Assembly: GCF_020166435.1 (NCBI RefSeq)
Contig: NZ_JAINZP010000021.1
Coordinates: 1-64,000, forward strand
Direction of reading: 5' to 3'
From: Pectobacterium versatile
Lineage (GTDB): Bacteria; Pseudomonadota; Gammaproteobacteria; Enterobacterales; Enterobacteriaceae
DNA: 64,000 nt
Shown: one piece after another, positions 18,466 to 30,040 of the stretch
Position numbering within the stretch: position 1 is the first letter of the stretch
Layout of the letters: every line of letters begins with the position of its first letter
Notes under the pieces: model-generated
Database searches by the model: none
What the model was told of the DNA's origin: nothing
The model's input: the letters and a program-made list of their open reading frames with translations, nothing else
Made by a program: the position numbers and the translations under genes

Positions 18466-18744
18466 GAGGCAGCACACATCAAATGGAAACAATACAGTGG
18501 CCCTTGCACCGTGGCCAACGGGCTTGCCTTATGCTCGATGCATCATTCTGCGTTTGATATTGGAGTTATCGGTATTGATGAGGGGATGAAATTGATGGTT
18601 TCCGAAGGTGTGAACGGCTGTAGGATCGTCGAAAGGCTATTCTGGGATTTCGAGGGAAAACCGCTGTTTCTGCCTAAAAAGCGGGAGTATTACCCACTTG
18701 AACAGTTTGTGGAATGGCATCGGGGGCAGTTTTTTAGAATATAG
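18466..18744 (+). pseudogene. HNH endonuclease, 3' fragment
   Basis: The frame from 18466 reads EAAHIKWKQYSG, PCTVANGLALCSMHH, then SAFD and about 60 more residues to a stop at 18742. The AHI...NGLALC..HH..FD pattern is the C-terminal zinc-binding HNH core of restriction-type HNH endonucleases. The 5' part is lost at the junction with the IS3 relic, indicating that the IS landed in this gene and later deletion fused the two. Too incomplete to be active. Confidence 0.8.
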
Positions 18745-18851
18745 ATACCCATTTAGAACCTGTTCTGTGGGTTTTTCTTATTTTTATCAGGCTTACTATT
18801 GACCTATATTTATTGGCGCATTGAGCCATTGTAAAAAGGCGTTGTATCTGA

Positions 18852-19407
18852 ATGAGTGATAATAGATTAGCTCAGAATAGTTTATCCATATCGCTTGCTA
18901 GTGTTATCGTAGCTTTATGTGCGCTAGGATTTTCTGTTTATCAAGGCTATTTACAGAAGAAAAATTATGAAATTTCCGTTCAACCTTACATAACACTTGT
19001 ACCAACGATTGATGGGAGTAAAAATGAATATGGGTATTGTATTTACAATGCGGGACTTGGAAATTTATATATCGATAAGATCCAGTATTTTATTAATGGC
19101 CATGAAATAAAAGGTGATAACATCGGATCATTGAGACAAGTCGTTCATCATTTTGGATTGAACGATGAATGCTTTGCTTATGGCGACCCACGAAAAGGAG
19201 ACTCAGTTGCATTAGATAAGATGAATGTATTACTTTCTATCAGCTCCGGTGCGTCTTCGATAAATTAATGCAAATAATACGATTGATAACTTTCACAAAA
19301 ACCTTAGTGAATCACAACCCAGATTTACAGTTAAAATATGGTATAAGTCCATCTATAACATTAGCTATTTATATGACTCCAGTAAAAACTGTCAAGAACT
19401 ACGTTGA
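18852..19407 (+). pseudogene. Membrane-anchored protein of unknown function, frameshifted
   Basis: ATG 18852 opens 138 codons: a short polar start, one membrane span (about 14-31, SLASVIVALCALGFSVYQGY), then a soluble domain with PYITLVPTIDG. The frame stops at 19268. Continuing in the next frame from 19267 gives another 46 codons of sensible protein (NANNTIDNFHKNLSESQPRF and WYKSIYNISYLYDS) to TGA at 19405. So a one-base shift near 19260 has probably split the gene; the shorter form may still be made. Family not recognised. Confidence 0.6.
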
Positions 19408-19644
19408 TATAGGAAAAGGCCCTCGTAGAATCAACAGTAAAATAAAAAAACCAAATATTTAAAAATGTAATTGCCCCCCCCTATACCACACAGCTAAAGA
19501 ATCCATGAAAAATAAAATACATCAATACGTCAAACCTAAATATTGATATTTTATGGGGGTATCTATATTAATAATACGGATAAAAAATTTGGCAATTTAA
19601 CTTCACCACTTATTATTAAAATAAAAATCATGTTTAATACTCAA
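19408..19644. other. AT-rich spacer, nothing recognised
   Basis: About 240 bases between the frameshifted membrane gene and the mrr fragment. It has a run of C and no convincing open frame or attachment site. Confidence 0.35.
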
Positions 19645-19763
19645 TTATTCAAAGTAATCCATATCCAATTTAGGTACTTTAACCAAGCGGGAAGATACCC
19701 CCACCTCGTTTTCGATCATCAGATGGACCAAACGTTCACCATCAACCAACACCATGCCTTTAG
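19645..19763 (-). pseudogene. mrr C-terminal fragment
   Basis: Minus-strand codons encode the last ~38 residues of Mrr (GMVLVDGERLVHLMIENEVG, then the SSRLVKVPKLDMDYFE tail and TAA). It is nearly the same as the end of the intact mrr at 37924-38042. It is joined directly to a rhuM fragment at about 19764, within a shared AAAGG-like stretch. A deletion between tandem rhuM and mrr genes explains it best. Confidence 0.85.
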
Positions 19764-20233
19764 ACGCGCCTTTCACTGGCACGAATATCGCGGATGCGTT
19801 CCAGCATCTCGCCAAAGTAATCGGGCACCACTGACGGGCCGACGGGCGGATTTTTCAGCCTCTCATCATCCATTACAAAACCTTTAATCAGGTATTCCTG
19901 CAAGGTCTGCGTAGCCCATTGACGGAACTGGATGCCTCGGGTTGAACGGACGCGGTAACCGACGGCCAGAACCAATGACAGATTAACGTATTGAACCTGA
20001 TAATTTTTTCCATCACTGGCAGTTGTTCGGTAAAACCGAACAACTGAATCTTCATCCAATCCACTGTCTTCAAAGATGTTTTTGATATGGTTGCTTTGGC
20101 TTTACCATATAGCTCACCAATCATCGCTTGCGATAGCCATAACGTATCGCTGTCGAAACGGCATTCAATACGTATTTTGCCATCCTGACTGGTAAACATG
20201 ATGAATTGCTTGAGGTAAGTGTTTATCTATCAT
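19764..20233 (-). pseudogene. rhuM, broken 5' half
   Basis: Homologous to the start and middle of the intact rhuM at 43006-44052. From ATG 20233 it reads MIDKHLPQ, then shifts frame to SQDGKIRIECRFDSDTLWLS and QAMIGELYGK, shifts again, and continues to ...LSLVLAVGYRVRSTRG up to RDIRASERR, where it fuses to the mrr fragment. At least two frameshifts and loss of the C-terminal half make it inactive. It lies after hsdR of the first type I system, so that system probably once had its own rhuM-mrr tail. Confidence 0.85.
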
Positions 20234-20290
20234 GGTGTCTCCGTTTTTATGCTCCATCGGCTGAATGGTGATGCCCAGTCAGTGGAAAAC

Positions 20291-23200
20291 TCACGCCCCT
20301 TTCAACATATCAAACACCACCCGGGCAAATCCTTTTGCCAGTTCAGGATTAGACAGGTATTGCATCATCATCTCCTGCTGCGCGTCATTGCTGTCCAACA
20401 CCGCGTCATCAATCGCTTTAGGGAAATCACCCAGCATGGCCTGTTCGCGTGTGTTATTCGCAATCTGCGTCATCACCGCCTGATTTTCTGATAACTTGTC
20501 GCGCACGCTAAAGGCATAATTAATCATGTCTTTATCGGTCAGATTATCCGTAATAAACAGCTCGTTAAGACGCGCCAGAATATGTGACAGAAATTCTTCT
20601 TTCTTATCCTTCGGCTTGGCGGTGCCAATGTCGTTACCTGGCTTTATTTTGTATTCTTCGGCATCTTCCTGAAGTTTCAGATGTTGTTCGTGAATTTTTG
20701 ACAAGCGGTAATGACTCATTTCCACATTGCTTAAATCAACCTCATCTTCTTCAACATTCTGTTCATGCAGCAATGGCCGTAAATGGCGGGCAAACAGACT
20801 GAGTTTCTCCAGTTCCTTATCATCGTACTCAACGATTTGTGACATAAATTCGTAGAAACGGACAAAACTACCGAGATCTTTCTTGAAGATATCCAGCGTG
20901 TCTTTCTCTTGCTTACAGCTTTTAAAGCTGTTTTCAGCATTGGTAATCAGCACCACATCGTTGGTTTTCTTCGTACGCTCAAAAATTTCTTTTGCCAACA
21001 CATAGGCATCAATGGACGAGGTATAGCGTTTTTTCCAACGCTCAACGGCGGGTTTACAAATATTGCTAATTGCCGCGTTGGATTTATTTTTGGTAAAGAA
21101 CGCTTCGCAGAATTGTTCCACTTCATTCCACAAGAAAATACCGCTGGCACGGAGCTTCTCGAATAGCTCGAAGACTAACTGCGGATCGCTGATATCTGTC
21201 AGTTCGGCAGTCTGATAGTAAGGCTGGAAAGCCCCCAGAATATCATCCGGTTCATTGTAGAAATCGAGCACGAAGGTGCCTGACTGCGCTTTGCTCGGAT
21301 AAATACGATTCAGGCGCGAGAGTGTTTGTACGCACTCCACCCCGCCGAGAGGTTTATCCACATACATGGCACACAGCTTCGGCTGGTCAAACCCCGTCTG
21401 GAATTTATTCGCAACCAGCATGACCTGATAATCATCACTATCAAAGGCCTTGCGCATATCCCGGCCTTTCAGCCCTGGATTCATATTGATTTCATTGAAC
21501 TTTTTATTTAACAGCGCGAGACTGTTTTGATCGCTTTCAACAAATTCCACTTCGCCTGAAAACGCCACCATCGCGTTAATTTTCTGGTAGTGATTCTCAG
21601 CAATATATTTATCAAACGCCAGCTTGTAGCGCACCGCCGCTTTGCGCGAACTGGTCACGACCATGGCCTTCGCCTGTCCGCCGAGTAAATGCATGACATG
21701 TTTTCGGTAGTGCTCGACAACCACTTTTACTTTTTGCGAGACGTTATGTTCATGCAGCGTAACCCACTGGTTTAGTTTGATTTTGGCTTTTTTACTGTCC
21801 ACTTCCCGGTCAGGATCGTCCAGCTTTTGCAACAGCTTATACGCCACTTTGTAGTTGGTGTAGTTCTTCAGCACATCAAGAATAAAGCCTTCTTCAATGG
21901 CCTGACGCATCGAATATACGTGGAATGCTTCGGGCTTATTGGTCTTGGATGCGGGTTCAAGAGGGTTGGGGCGACGGCCAAACAGCTCCAGCGTTTTCGC
22001 TTTTGGCGTGGCGGTAAACGCATAAAAATTAAGATTATTACTGCCTTTTCGCGCGGCAACAGTGGCATCCAAAATATCTTCCGACGACAACACCACATCG
22101 TCGTCCGCTTCTTCGGTCATCAGTACTTCTTTTAACTGACGCGCCGTGGAACCGCTTTGAGAAGAATGCGCTTCATCGGCAATCACCGCATATTTGCGTT
22201 GCTTAAGGCTGACGCTGTTTTCGATGGCTTTGAGCACAAACGGGAAGGTCTGGATGGTAACGATAATAATCGGCTGTGAGTTTTCCAGCGCACTGGCAAG
22301 TTTTTCTGATTTAGAGCCGTCGCCTTCCTTGTTATTAATGCGCCCGACCACACCGTCCTGATGCTCAAACTGGTAAATGGTATCCTGAAGCTGATCGTCC
22401 AATACAGTACGGTCGGTAACAACAATCACCGAGTGGAACTGTTTTTCGCCCTTATCATCATAGAGTGTAGAAAGCTGGTGGGCGGTCCAGGCAATCGAAT
22501 TGGACTTACCGGAACCGGCACTGTGCTGAATAAGATATTTATTTCCAGTGCCTTCTCGCGTGGCGGCGTGAATCAGTTTATTCACCACATCCCACTGGTG
22601 ATAACGAGGGAAGATTAAACTCTCTTTTTTAACCTTCAGCCCGTTCCAGTCTTCTTTTTCCTCGATTTGCAAATGCACAAAACGCGCGAGAATATTCAGC
22701 AGATTGTCTGGCAGCAGCACCTCATTCCACAGGTAGCTGGTGGCGTACTCGTTTTCATTATCGGGAATGTCATTGCCTGCACCACCGTCAGCCGTGCCTT
22801 TATTAAAGGGCAGGAAGAAGGTGTCATCACCAGCCAATTTCGTCGCCATAAACACGTCATACTGGCTGACGGCAAAGTGCACCAGCGCCCCGCGTTTAAA
22901 GGTCAGCAGCGGTTCAGGTTTATTGGTTATCGGATCTTTCGGCAAACGCGTTTTCTTATATTGTTTAATCGCGTTTTGTACCGCCTGTTTGAATTCGGAT
23001 TTCAACTCAAGCGTCGCCACCGGCAGACCGTTAACAAACAGTACCAGATCGATACGCCACTTTTTCGCTTTTAAGCCGGTTTCTTCAAACGCCGCTTGAG
23101 TGGCATACGGGCTATAAACCAGCTCCGGCACAATACGGCAGATATTCTGCTGGTAACGCGCCAGCGTTTCCGGGTTTAAATTGTGCTCGGGTTTAAACTG

Positions 23201-23535
23201 GCATAGCGTAAAACGCGCATTGCGGATCTTTAGCGCATTGCGCAATACGCCCAACGTACCGTAGGTGCGCGAGAGTTTATCGGTGGCGTTAACATCGGCT
23301 TTCTTAAGCTGTACCACCAGTGCATCAAGGAAATGACGCTCAGTATCGGTAGGGAAAACCTTAACCAGCTTTTCCCATTCCTGCGGCTGAGTCGTTTTAA
23401 CGAAGGTCAGCACATCTTGCGAATACAGCGCACGTTCACGATCGTAGCCATCACCTTTTCCGACAATCCAGCCATGTTCAACCATCTGTGCAATCATTTC
23501 ATTCTGGAAGACCGTTTCTTTGGTCGAGTCCATGC

Positions 23536-23539
<4 letters not shown>
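20291..23539 (-). CDS. hsdR: Type I restriction enzyme, R subunit (system 1)
   Basis: 1082 residues, full length for HsdR. N-terminal PD-(D/E)XK nuclease domain with RIDLVLFVNGLPVATLELK (about 163-181; D and E-x-K). A superfamily-2 helicase motor follows: Walker A SAGSGKSNS near 344, DEAH box (VIADEAHSSQ) near 453, FTATPKAK, and QTGFDQPKL with LSRLNR for motifs V and VI. The C-terminal helical part would bind the methylase core. It translocates DNA and cuts unmodified DNA at a distance. The start overlaps hsdS by 4 nt (ATGA). Confidence 0.97.
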
Positions 23540-24890
<1,351 letters not shown>

Positions 24891-24891
<1 letters not shown>

Positions 24892-27254
24892 CAGGAATGC
24901 ACCTCCTGTAGCAGCTTCATAATTTCGGCGCTGACCGCATCCAGATCGGCATCAATCTCTTCCAACGGGCGCGGCGGCTGGTACACGTAGAAATGACGGT
25001 TAAACGGAATCTCATAGCCGACAATGCCAATGTCACCATCTTTAGCATCGCGCTTGTCGGCATTAATCCAGGCATCGGCCACATGCGGCAACACTTCCGC
25101 TTTAAAGTAGCTTTCGATCAGGTCACTGGTAGCAACTGCTGGGTTCAACGGTACGTTCTCGTTATCACGCAAATCGCCATCCTGCTCGAACTCTACCACG
25201 TTACCCTTGTATTCAAACGCACCGTACAGCGGTTGGAGTGCTTCTTTCAGCACTTTTTTCACCACCGGCTCAGCGTCTGGGTTTTTCGTGGTAATCGCGT
25301 CGATAAATTGTTTGTTCTCTTTGGTATCGAGCTTAACGCCTGCGGTTTTCAGCGCCCCTTTCAGGGTAAGTTGGAACTGGTTAAAGTCGTTACTGACCAG
25401 CATTTTTCCACCTGCTTGCGTTCCCAGCGCGGTTTGGATCTGCTGTGCTTTGATCATTAACTCGTGCTGCGCCAGCCACAATTTGCTGTCCAGCAGATCT
25501 TTAATTTGCTTCTCTTTCAGCTCGGCAAATTCCGCCTTGATAATGGCGCGAGCTTCCGCTTCACTATCTGCAAAATTGCCATAATTATCATCCTGCCACT
25601 GCGAAGCAAATTCGTCATACAAACGTTCCATCGGCGCGTTAAACGGCTTCGGCGCAAAGCGCAGGCTGGCAATCGCTCCATCGGTAATCTGTGCAGACAG
25701 GCGCAGCGGACGCTCAATGGTCAGACGGCGGTAGCCAAAATCCGTGCTGTTAAAAATTTTGCTAGCAAAGGTTTTTGGCGCTTCCGTTTTGGCCGTCGCA
25801 GACTGGCGACCACGGTTAGATTTTTGCTCGGCGGCCTTTTCAAGACCTAACGCTTCAAGAGAAATCGCATCAACCCCCTCAAAAGCGCCAAACGTGCGGG
25901 TGATAAGCTTAATATCATCCTCACCCATCAGATTACGCTTGGAACCCAGCGATTTACGCATCTTGCCGCACAGGTTGGTGCCATCAATCAGTTGGACTTT
26001 GCCTTTGCGTTCCGCTGCTTTCTTATTCGACAGAATCCAGACGTAAGTCGCAATCCCAGTGTTGTAGAACATATCTGTCGGCAACGCGACAATGCCTTCC
26101 AGCAAATCGGCTTCCAGAATATAGCGGCGGATTTCGCTCTCACCGCTACCCGCACCACCGGTAAACAGCGGAGAACCGTTGAGAATAATGCCAATACGCC
26201 CGCCATCATTGACTGAACCATCAGCATTGTGGGTATCGCGCATTTTGCTGATCAGATGTAGAAGGAACAACAGAGAACCATCGGATACGCGCGGCAAACC
26301 TGAGCCAAAACGGCCATTAAAGCCTTTCAGTTTATGCTCGTCGTTAATCTCACCTTCAATCTTTTTCCAGTCCACACCGAACGGCGGGTTCGACAGCATA
26401 TAGTCGAACTGGTCTTGCGGTAACTGATCGTTGGAAAGGGTGTTGCCCAGTTTGATACGGCTAACATCCTGTCCTTTTATCAGCATATCGGCTTTACAAA
26501 TTGCGTAAGATTCTGGATTCAGCTCCTGACCAAAAGCTCGCATTACCGCATTCGGGTTAAGCTCGTGCACATATTCCATGCCAGAAGAGAGGAAGCCGCC
26601 AGTCCCCGCCGTCGGGTCATAAATGGTGCGAATGATGCCGTCTTTAGACAACGCTTCATCATCTTCCATAAACACCAGTGAAGTCGTTAAACGCACGATA
26701 TCGCGTGGAGTAAAGTGTTCCCCAGCAGTCTCATTCGAACTTTCCGCAAAACGGCGAATCAGTTCTTCAAACACCAGCCCCATTTCATAGTTAGAAATCG
26801 CTTTTGGACTGAGGTCTGTAGTGGCGAACTTTTTGACGATTTTGAACAGTAGGTTTGCATCATCCAGCAGGCCAACGAACTCACTAAATTTGAAGTGCTC
26901 AAAAATTTCACGCGCATCTTTTGAGAAACATTGAACGTAATTCTCCAGATTCGCTTTAATGTCGTTCTGCCCCATCTTGCCGAGATCCATCGGCGAGGTA
27001 TTGAAGAATGACAGGCCATGAGTGGCGCGTAACAGAAATTTCTCTCGTCCCTCTTCAGGCAGCGGGCTTGTCTTAAGTTTTTCGACTTCCGCTAACACCG
27101 CTTCTTTACTCGCGGCTAACACGCACTCAAGCCGACGCAGCAGCGTAAAAGGCAGAATCACGCGTCCATACTGGGATTGTTTAAAATCACCGCGAAGCAA
27201 GTCAGCAACGGACCAGATAAAGGCAGCCGTTTGAGAAAAATTAGTGTTAGACAT
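24891..27254 (-). CDS. hsdM: Type I DNA N6-adenine methyltransferase, M subunit (system 1)
   Basis: 787 residues from ATG 27254 with AAGGA upstream; the frame extends further upstream without a start site. HsdM_N helical domain (about 1-130), then the N6-methyltransferase domain: motif [14 protein letters not shown] near 223, motif [11 protein letters not shown] near 313. About 330 further residues after the catalytic domain make it longer than EcoKI-type M subunits (about 530) but in line with long HsdM forms found with this R type. It modifies adenine in the target and forms the M2S core. First gene of hsdM-hsdS-hsdR. Confidence 0.97.
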
Positions 27255-27554
27255 GAAAATCCTTAGAAGAGATCGCTGCCATCGCGCAAAGATGCGCAAG
27301 CATAAATTCAGTTTTAGAATGTAATTCACAAAATAATACCCGCAACGAAGGCTATCGCAAACGATACGGGCAAATAAATGAACACTGAGATTAAGCCATG
27401 GCTTAAGCAGCGCTAAGTCTTCGACGAAAGCGGCATGCTGAGGTGAAAACCAACCATGACAAAAAATACACGGCATTCTCCACCTACTCAAAAAATCAGC
27501 AGAGAATGCCCTTATGTGAAATTTTTCAAAACAGATGCAGGAAAAGGAAAGTTT
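27255..27554. other. Spacer between hsdM and integrase 1
   Basis: About 300 bases holding the hsdM promoter. GGCATTCTC (27473-27481) and GAGAATGCC (27502-27510) form an inverted repeat in the region following the integrase stop, possibly a terminator or operator. No gene seen. Confidence 0.4.
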
Positions 27555-28826
27555 CTATTTTAGTCGATTAATAACCTTCCCAAAATCAAACGGACTCACC
27601 GCCCTCTCCCGATTCGCATCCAGAAAATCCGCCCACCATTGCAGCATTAGCCTGCGCTCATCCAGATGTTCCGCTTTGTGGATATAGGCAGCACGGACGC
27701 CGTTGCGTTCCTGATGACTCATCTGGCGCTCTACCGCATCCCGTGACCACTGGCCGGACTCCACCAGTGCGCTACAGGCCATCGTGCGGAAGCCATGTCC
27801 GCAAACCTCGGTGGTGGTGTCGTAGCCCATGGTTCGCAATGCATTGTTGACGGTGTTTTCACTCATCGGTTTGGTTGGCCGACGATCGCCGGGGAAGATC
27901 AGTTCATGAGCGCCGCTGATGGCCTTAATCTCTTCCAGCAGCGCTAAAGCCTGTCGGGATAACGGCACCAGATGTTCAGAGCGCATCTTTGCACCGCGCT
28001 GTGAGTGCTTCACGCCAGGAATGGCTGCACGTTCAGCCGGTATCGTCCACATGGCGCGTTTAAAATCAATTTCCGGCCAGCGGGCAAAACGTAGCTCGCT
28101 GGAACGAATAAAAACGCACAGCGTGAGTTTTAAGGCTAGTTTGGTTAACTCCCGCCCTTTGTGGCGTTCTATCCGTGCCAGAAAGTCAGGCAGTTTATTC
28201 AGCTTCAGGGCTGGCCGATGTGTGGCTTTTGGTGCGGCTATCGCACCGGAGAGGTCTTGCGCGGGGTTGCGCTCTATCAAATCGTTCTGCACCGCGTAGC
28301 GCATGATATCGGTGACACGCTGGCGCAGCCGTGACGCCAAATCAAGATGACCGTTCTGTTCGACGACTTTCAGCGGCTCCAGCAGGTCTTTAGTTTTCAG
28401 GTCGGCAATATGGCGATGCCCGATAGCAGGCAGTAGATTTCGTTCCATATCGCGCCATACCCGTCCAGCGTGCGTTTCTGACCATCTGTTTTGGCTAATG
28501 TTTCGGTGCCAGTCCTGCGCAACCTTCGCAAAAGTATTCAACGCTTCTTGTGCCTGCTCTTTTTCTTCTTCGCGCTTTTCCGTTGGGTGGATGCCTTCCA
28601 ACAACAGCAATCGTATCTCATCACGTTTCTCTCTAGCCTTTACCAGCGAGACTAGCGGATAGGCACCGAACGCAATCCGACTTTCCTTACCTTCAAAGCG
28701 GTATTTGAGATACCAGCGCTTAGAGCCGTTAGGACTCACCAAAAGATACAGGCCGTGCGCGTCCGCGAGCTTATACGCTTTATCGCGGGGCTTGGCAGTA
28801 CGGGCAACAACGTCGGTCAGTGCCAT
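27555..28826 (-). CDS. P4-type tyrosine integrase 1
   Basis: 423 residues. N-terminal DUF4102/arm-binding domain (ALTDVVARTAKPRDKAYKLA), core-binding SAM-like domain in the middle, and a C-terminal catalytic domain: R in RSSELRFARW, H-x-x-R in GHGFRTMA, and the tyrosine in RAAYIHKAE. It reads away from the leuX-like att at 29052, the usual P4/island arrangement. It is closely related to integrase 2 (long identical stretches near the C-terminus). It should catalyse site-specific recombination at the tRNA-Leu 3' end. Confidence 0.96.
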   Translation of the reverse strand: MALTDVVARTAKPRDKAYKLADAHGLYLLVSPNGSKRWYLKYRFEGKESRIAFGAYPLVSLVKAREKRDEIRLLLLEGIHPTEKREEEKEQAQEALNTFAKVAQDWHRNISQNRWSETHAGRVWRDMERNLLPAIGHRHIADLKTKDLLEPLKVVEQNGHLDLASRLRQRVTDIMRYAVQNDLIERNPAQDLSGAIAAPKATHRPALKLNKLPDFLARIERHKGRELTKLALKLTLCVFIRSSELRFARWPEIDFKRAMWTIPAERAAIPGVKHSQRGAKMRSEHLVPLSRQALALLEEIKAISGAHELIFPGDRRPTKPMSENTVNNALRTMGYDTTTEVCGHGFRTMACSALVESGQWSRDAVERQMSHQERNGVRAAYIHKAEHLDERRLMLQWWADFLDANRERAVSPFDFGKVINRLK

Positions 28827-28827
28827 A

Positions 28828-28882
28828 ATTTGGGGGTCAACTCATAATCGAAGTGAATTGACCCTTATCTTGACCCCCAAAT
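28828..28882. promoter_or_regulatory. Inverted repeat at the integrase 1 start
   Basis: ATTTGGGGGTCAA (28828-28840) and TTGACCCCCAAAT (28870-28882) are perfect 13-base inverted copies placed immediately upstream of the integrase ATG. A binding site for a regulator or for the integrase itself is likely; which one cannot be told. Confidence 0.7.
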
Positions 28883-28886
28883 CATC

Positions 28887-28998
28887 TGGATGTCAATGGA
28901 CGAAGAAAGACCACTGTGGATAAAACAGACAAAATCGCAGAGAGGAAAATGAAATTAAAATCTTTATTTTACAGATAGATATGGATGTTACTGGACGA
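28887..28998. repeat. Direct repeats, probable integrase/accessory arm sites
   Basis: TGGATGTCAATGGACGA (28887-28903) and TGGATGTTACTGGACGA (28982-28998) match at 15 of 17 bases. They lie between integrase 1 and the att-like sequence, the place of arm-type or Xis sites in P4-like attP regions. Confidence 0.55.
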
Positions 28999-29006
28999 TT
29001 ATGGAC

Positions 29007-29033
29007 ATAAAAAAAGCCACCCTAAGGTGACTT
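29007..29033 (-). terminator. Hairpin next to the leuX-like att
   Basis: AAAAAAAGCCACC...GGTGACTT gives on the minus strand a GTCACC/GGTGGC stem followed by a T-run. The real leuX has its terminator in the same relative place (49377-49400). Confidence 0.7.
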
Positions 29034-29046
29034 AATTTTCATACTA

Positions 29047-29066
29047 TGGTGCGAAGGCCGGACTCG
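29047..29066 (-). other. attachment-site remnant of tRNA-Leu 3' end
   Basis: CGAAGGCCGGACTCG at 29052-29066 is identical to 49420-49434 inside leuX, flanked by TGGTG that matches the CCA end except for one missing base. It marks the junction between the two integrated units. The crossover presumably lies in the T-arm. This copy lacks the rest of the tRNA. Confidence 0.8.
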
Positions 29067-29230
29067 CACATTGCATATAACCTCATGATTTAATATTAAT
29101 TTAAATAAAGACTAAAGACATTATACCAACGCAGATACCAACGCTTGAAATTGTTAAATTTGGGACTCGAAGCCGCGCAGATATTTTAGAAGGGGAAGAT
29201 TGGCATCTGACGATATCATTGCAGCAGATA

Positions 29231-29626
29231 TCATGCATTCAATTTACTGTTCCCCACGCTAAGCACTCTTTTAAAACTCGGCGGAGTTTCTATTTCCGGA
29301 GAGGTTGGGATCTGCGTAGATTTTCCACTGTTATACGCTGCCGTTGCACCAACGAAACGATAAGGGACATTGAAACGCTCTAGCGTTTCAATAATCACTG
29401 CTGAAGATCCCCCTGGCGCGGCGGGCATAATGTTGCCGGTAATGTTATTTTGACGAGCTTTGGTGTACACCCCATAGCCCACTTTCAACAATAAGCCTTC
29501 ACTGACCAGACTACGCAATACTTTTCCAACTTGAGCATAGCTGCCAATATCTTTGAAGTCGTTGCGAGTGAAGACATAATGCTTGGAACGCTTCAGTCTG
29601 GACTGGATACGATCTCTTGTCGTCAT
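29231..29626 (-). CDS. DUF6088-type (AbiEi-like) protein
   Basis: 131 residues from ATG 29626, which has GGAGGAGA upstream. A winged-helix start (RIQSRLKRSKHYVFTRNDF, then VLRSLVSEGLLLKVG) resembles AbiEi-type antitoxin DNA-binding domains; the second half (VGATAAYNSGKSTQIPTS, FKRVLSVGNSKLN) is the DUF6088 pattern as I recall it. Such proteins often accompany an AbiEii nucleotidyltransferase toxin; none follows here, and the island junction lies 160 bases downstream, so a partner may have been lost. It follows the CopG gene by 53 bases. Confidence 0.7.
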   Translation of the reverse strand: MTTRDRIQSRLKRSKHYVFTRNDFKDIGSYAQVGKVLRSLVSEGLLLKVGYGVYTKARQNNITGNIMPAAPGGSSAVIIETLERFNVPYRFVGATAAYNSGKSTQIPTSPEIETPPSFKRVLSVGNSKLNA

Positions 29627-29679
29627 GTTCTCCTCCGTTATTGGCAAGAAAATTGATACACTCACCCTATGCGTTTTTA

Positions 29680-29931
29680 TCAATCATGCATTTTCAGCTC
29701 GTTAGCAAAGTCGAGCACATCTGCATGGTTTACCACCTTCCCAGCATCAACATCAGCAAGTCCTTTTTGAACCATCTGATGCCGTCGTTCTCTCTTTTCG
29801 ATCATCTCGGTCAGTGCTTCTTTAATCACCCAGCTTTTGGATCTATCCAGTTCAATAGCCAGGCTTTCAACCGCAGCAGCAAGCCCGGCGGGTATCTGAG
29901 CACTGAGCGTCTTTTTAGACGGTGTTCCCAT
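29680..29931 (-). CDS. Ribbon-helix-helix (CopG-type) protein
   Basis: 83 residues from ATG 29931 with GAGGTGA upstream. The N-terminal KKTLSAQIPAGLAAAVESLA and DRSKSWVIKEAL are a CopG/ParD ribbon-helix-helix; the tail is charged and helical. Typical of an antitoxin or autorepressor. Its partner would be the DUF6088 gene downstream. Confidence 0.75.
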   Translation of the reverse strand: MGTPSKKTLSAQIPAGLAAAVESLAIELDRSKSWVIKEALTEMIEKRERRHQMVQKGLADVDAGKVVNHADVLDFANELKMHD

Positions 29932-30040
29932 CAGTATCACCTCGACAAGAAAGGCCAATTACCTTTTATTAAGATAACCTGTGTTTGATACATCATTCAT
30001 CAAGTAAGCACAACATCAGCATCCTTGCTACGTCATTTGA

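Noticed and set aside
19268-19462. Separate 64-codon gene after the membrane protein
   Set aside because: No ribosome site, and the neighbouring frame gives a better continuation of the upstream protein.
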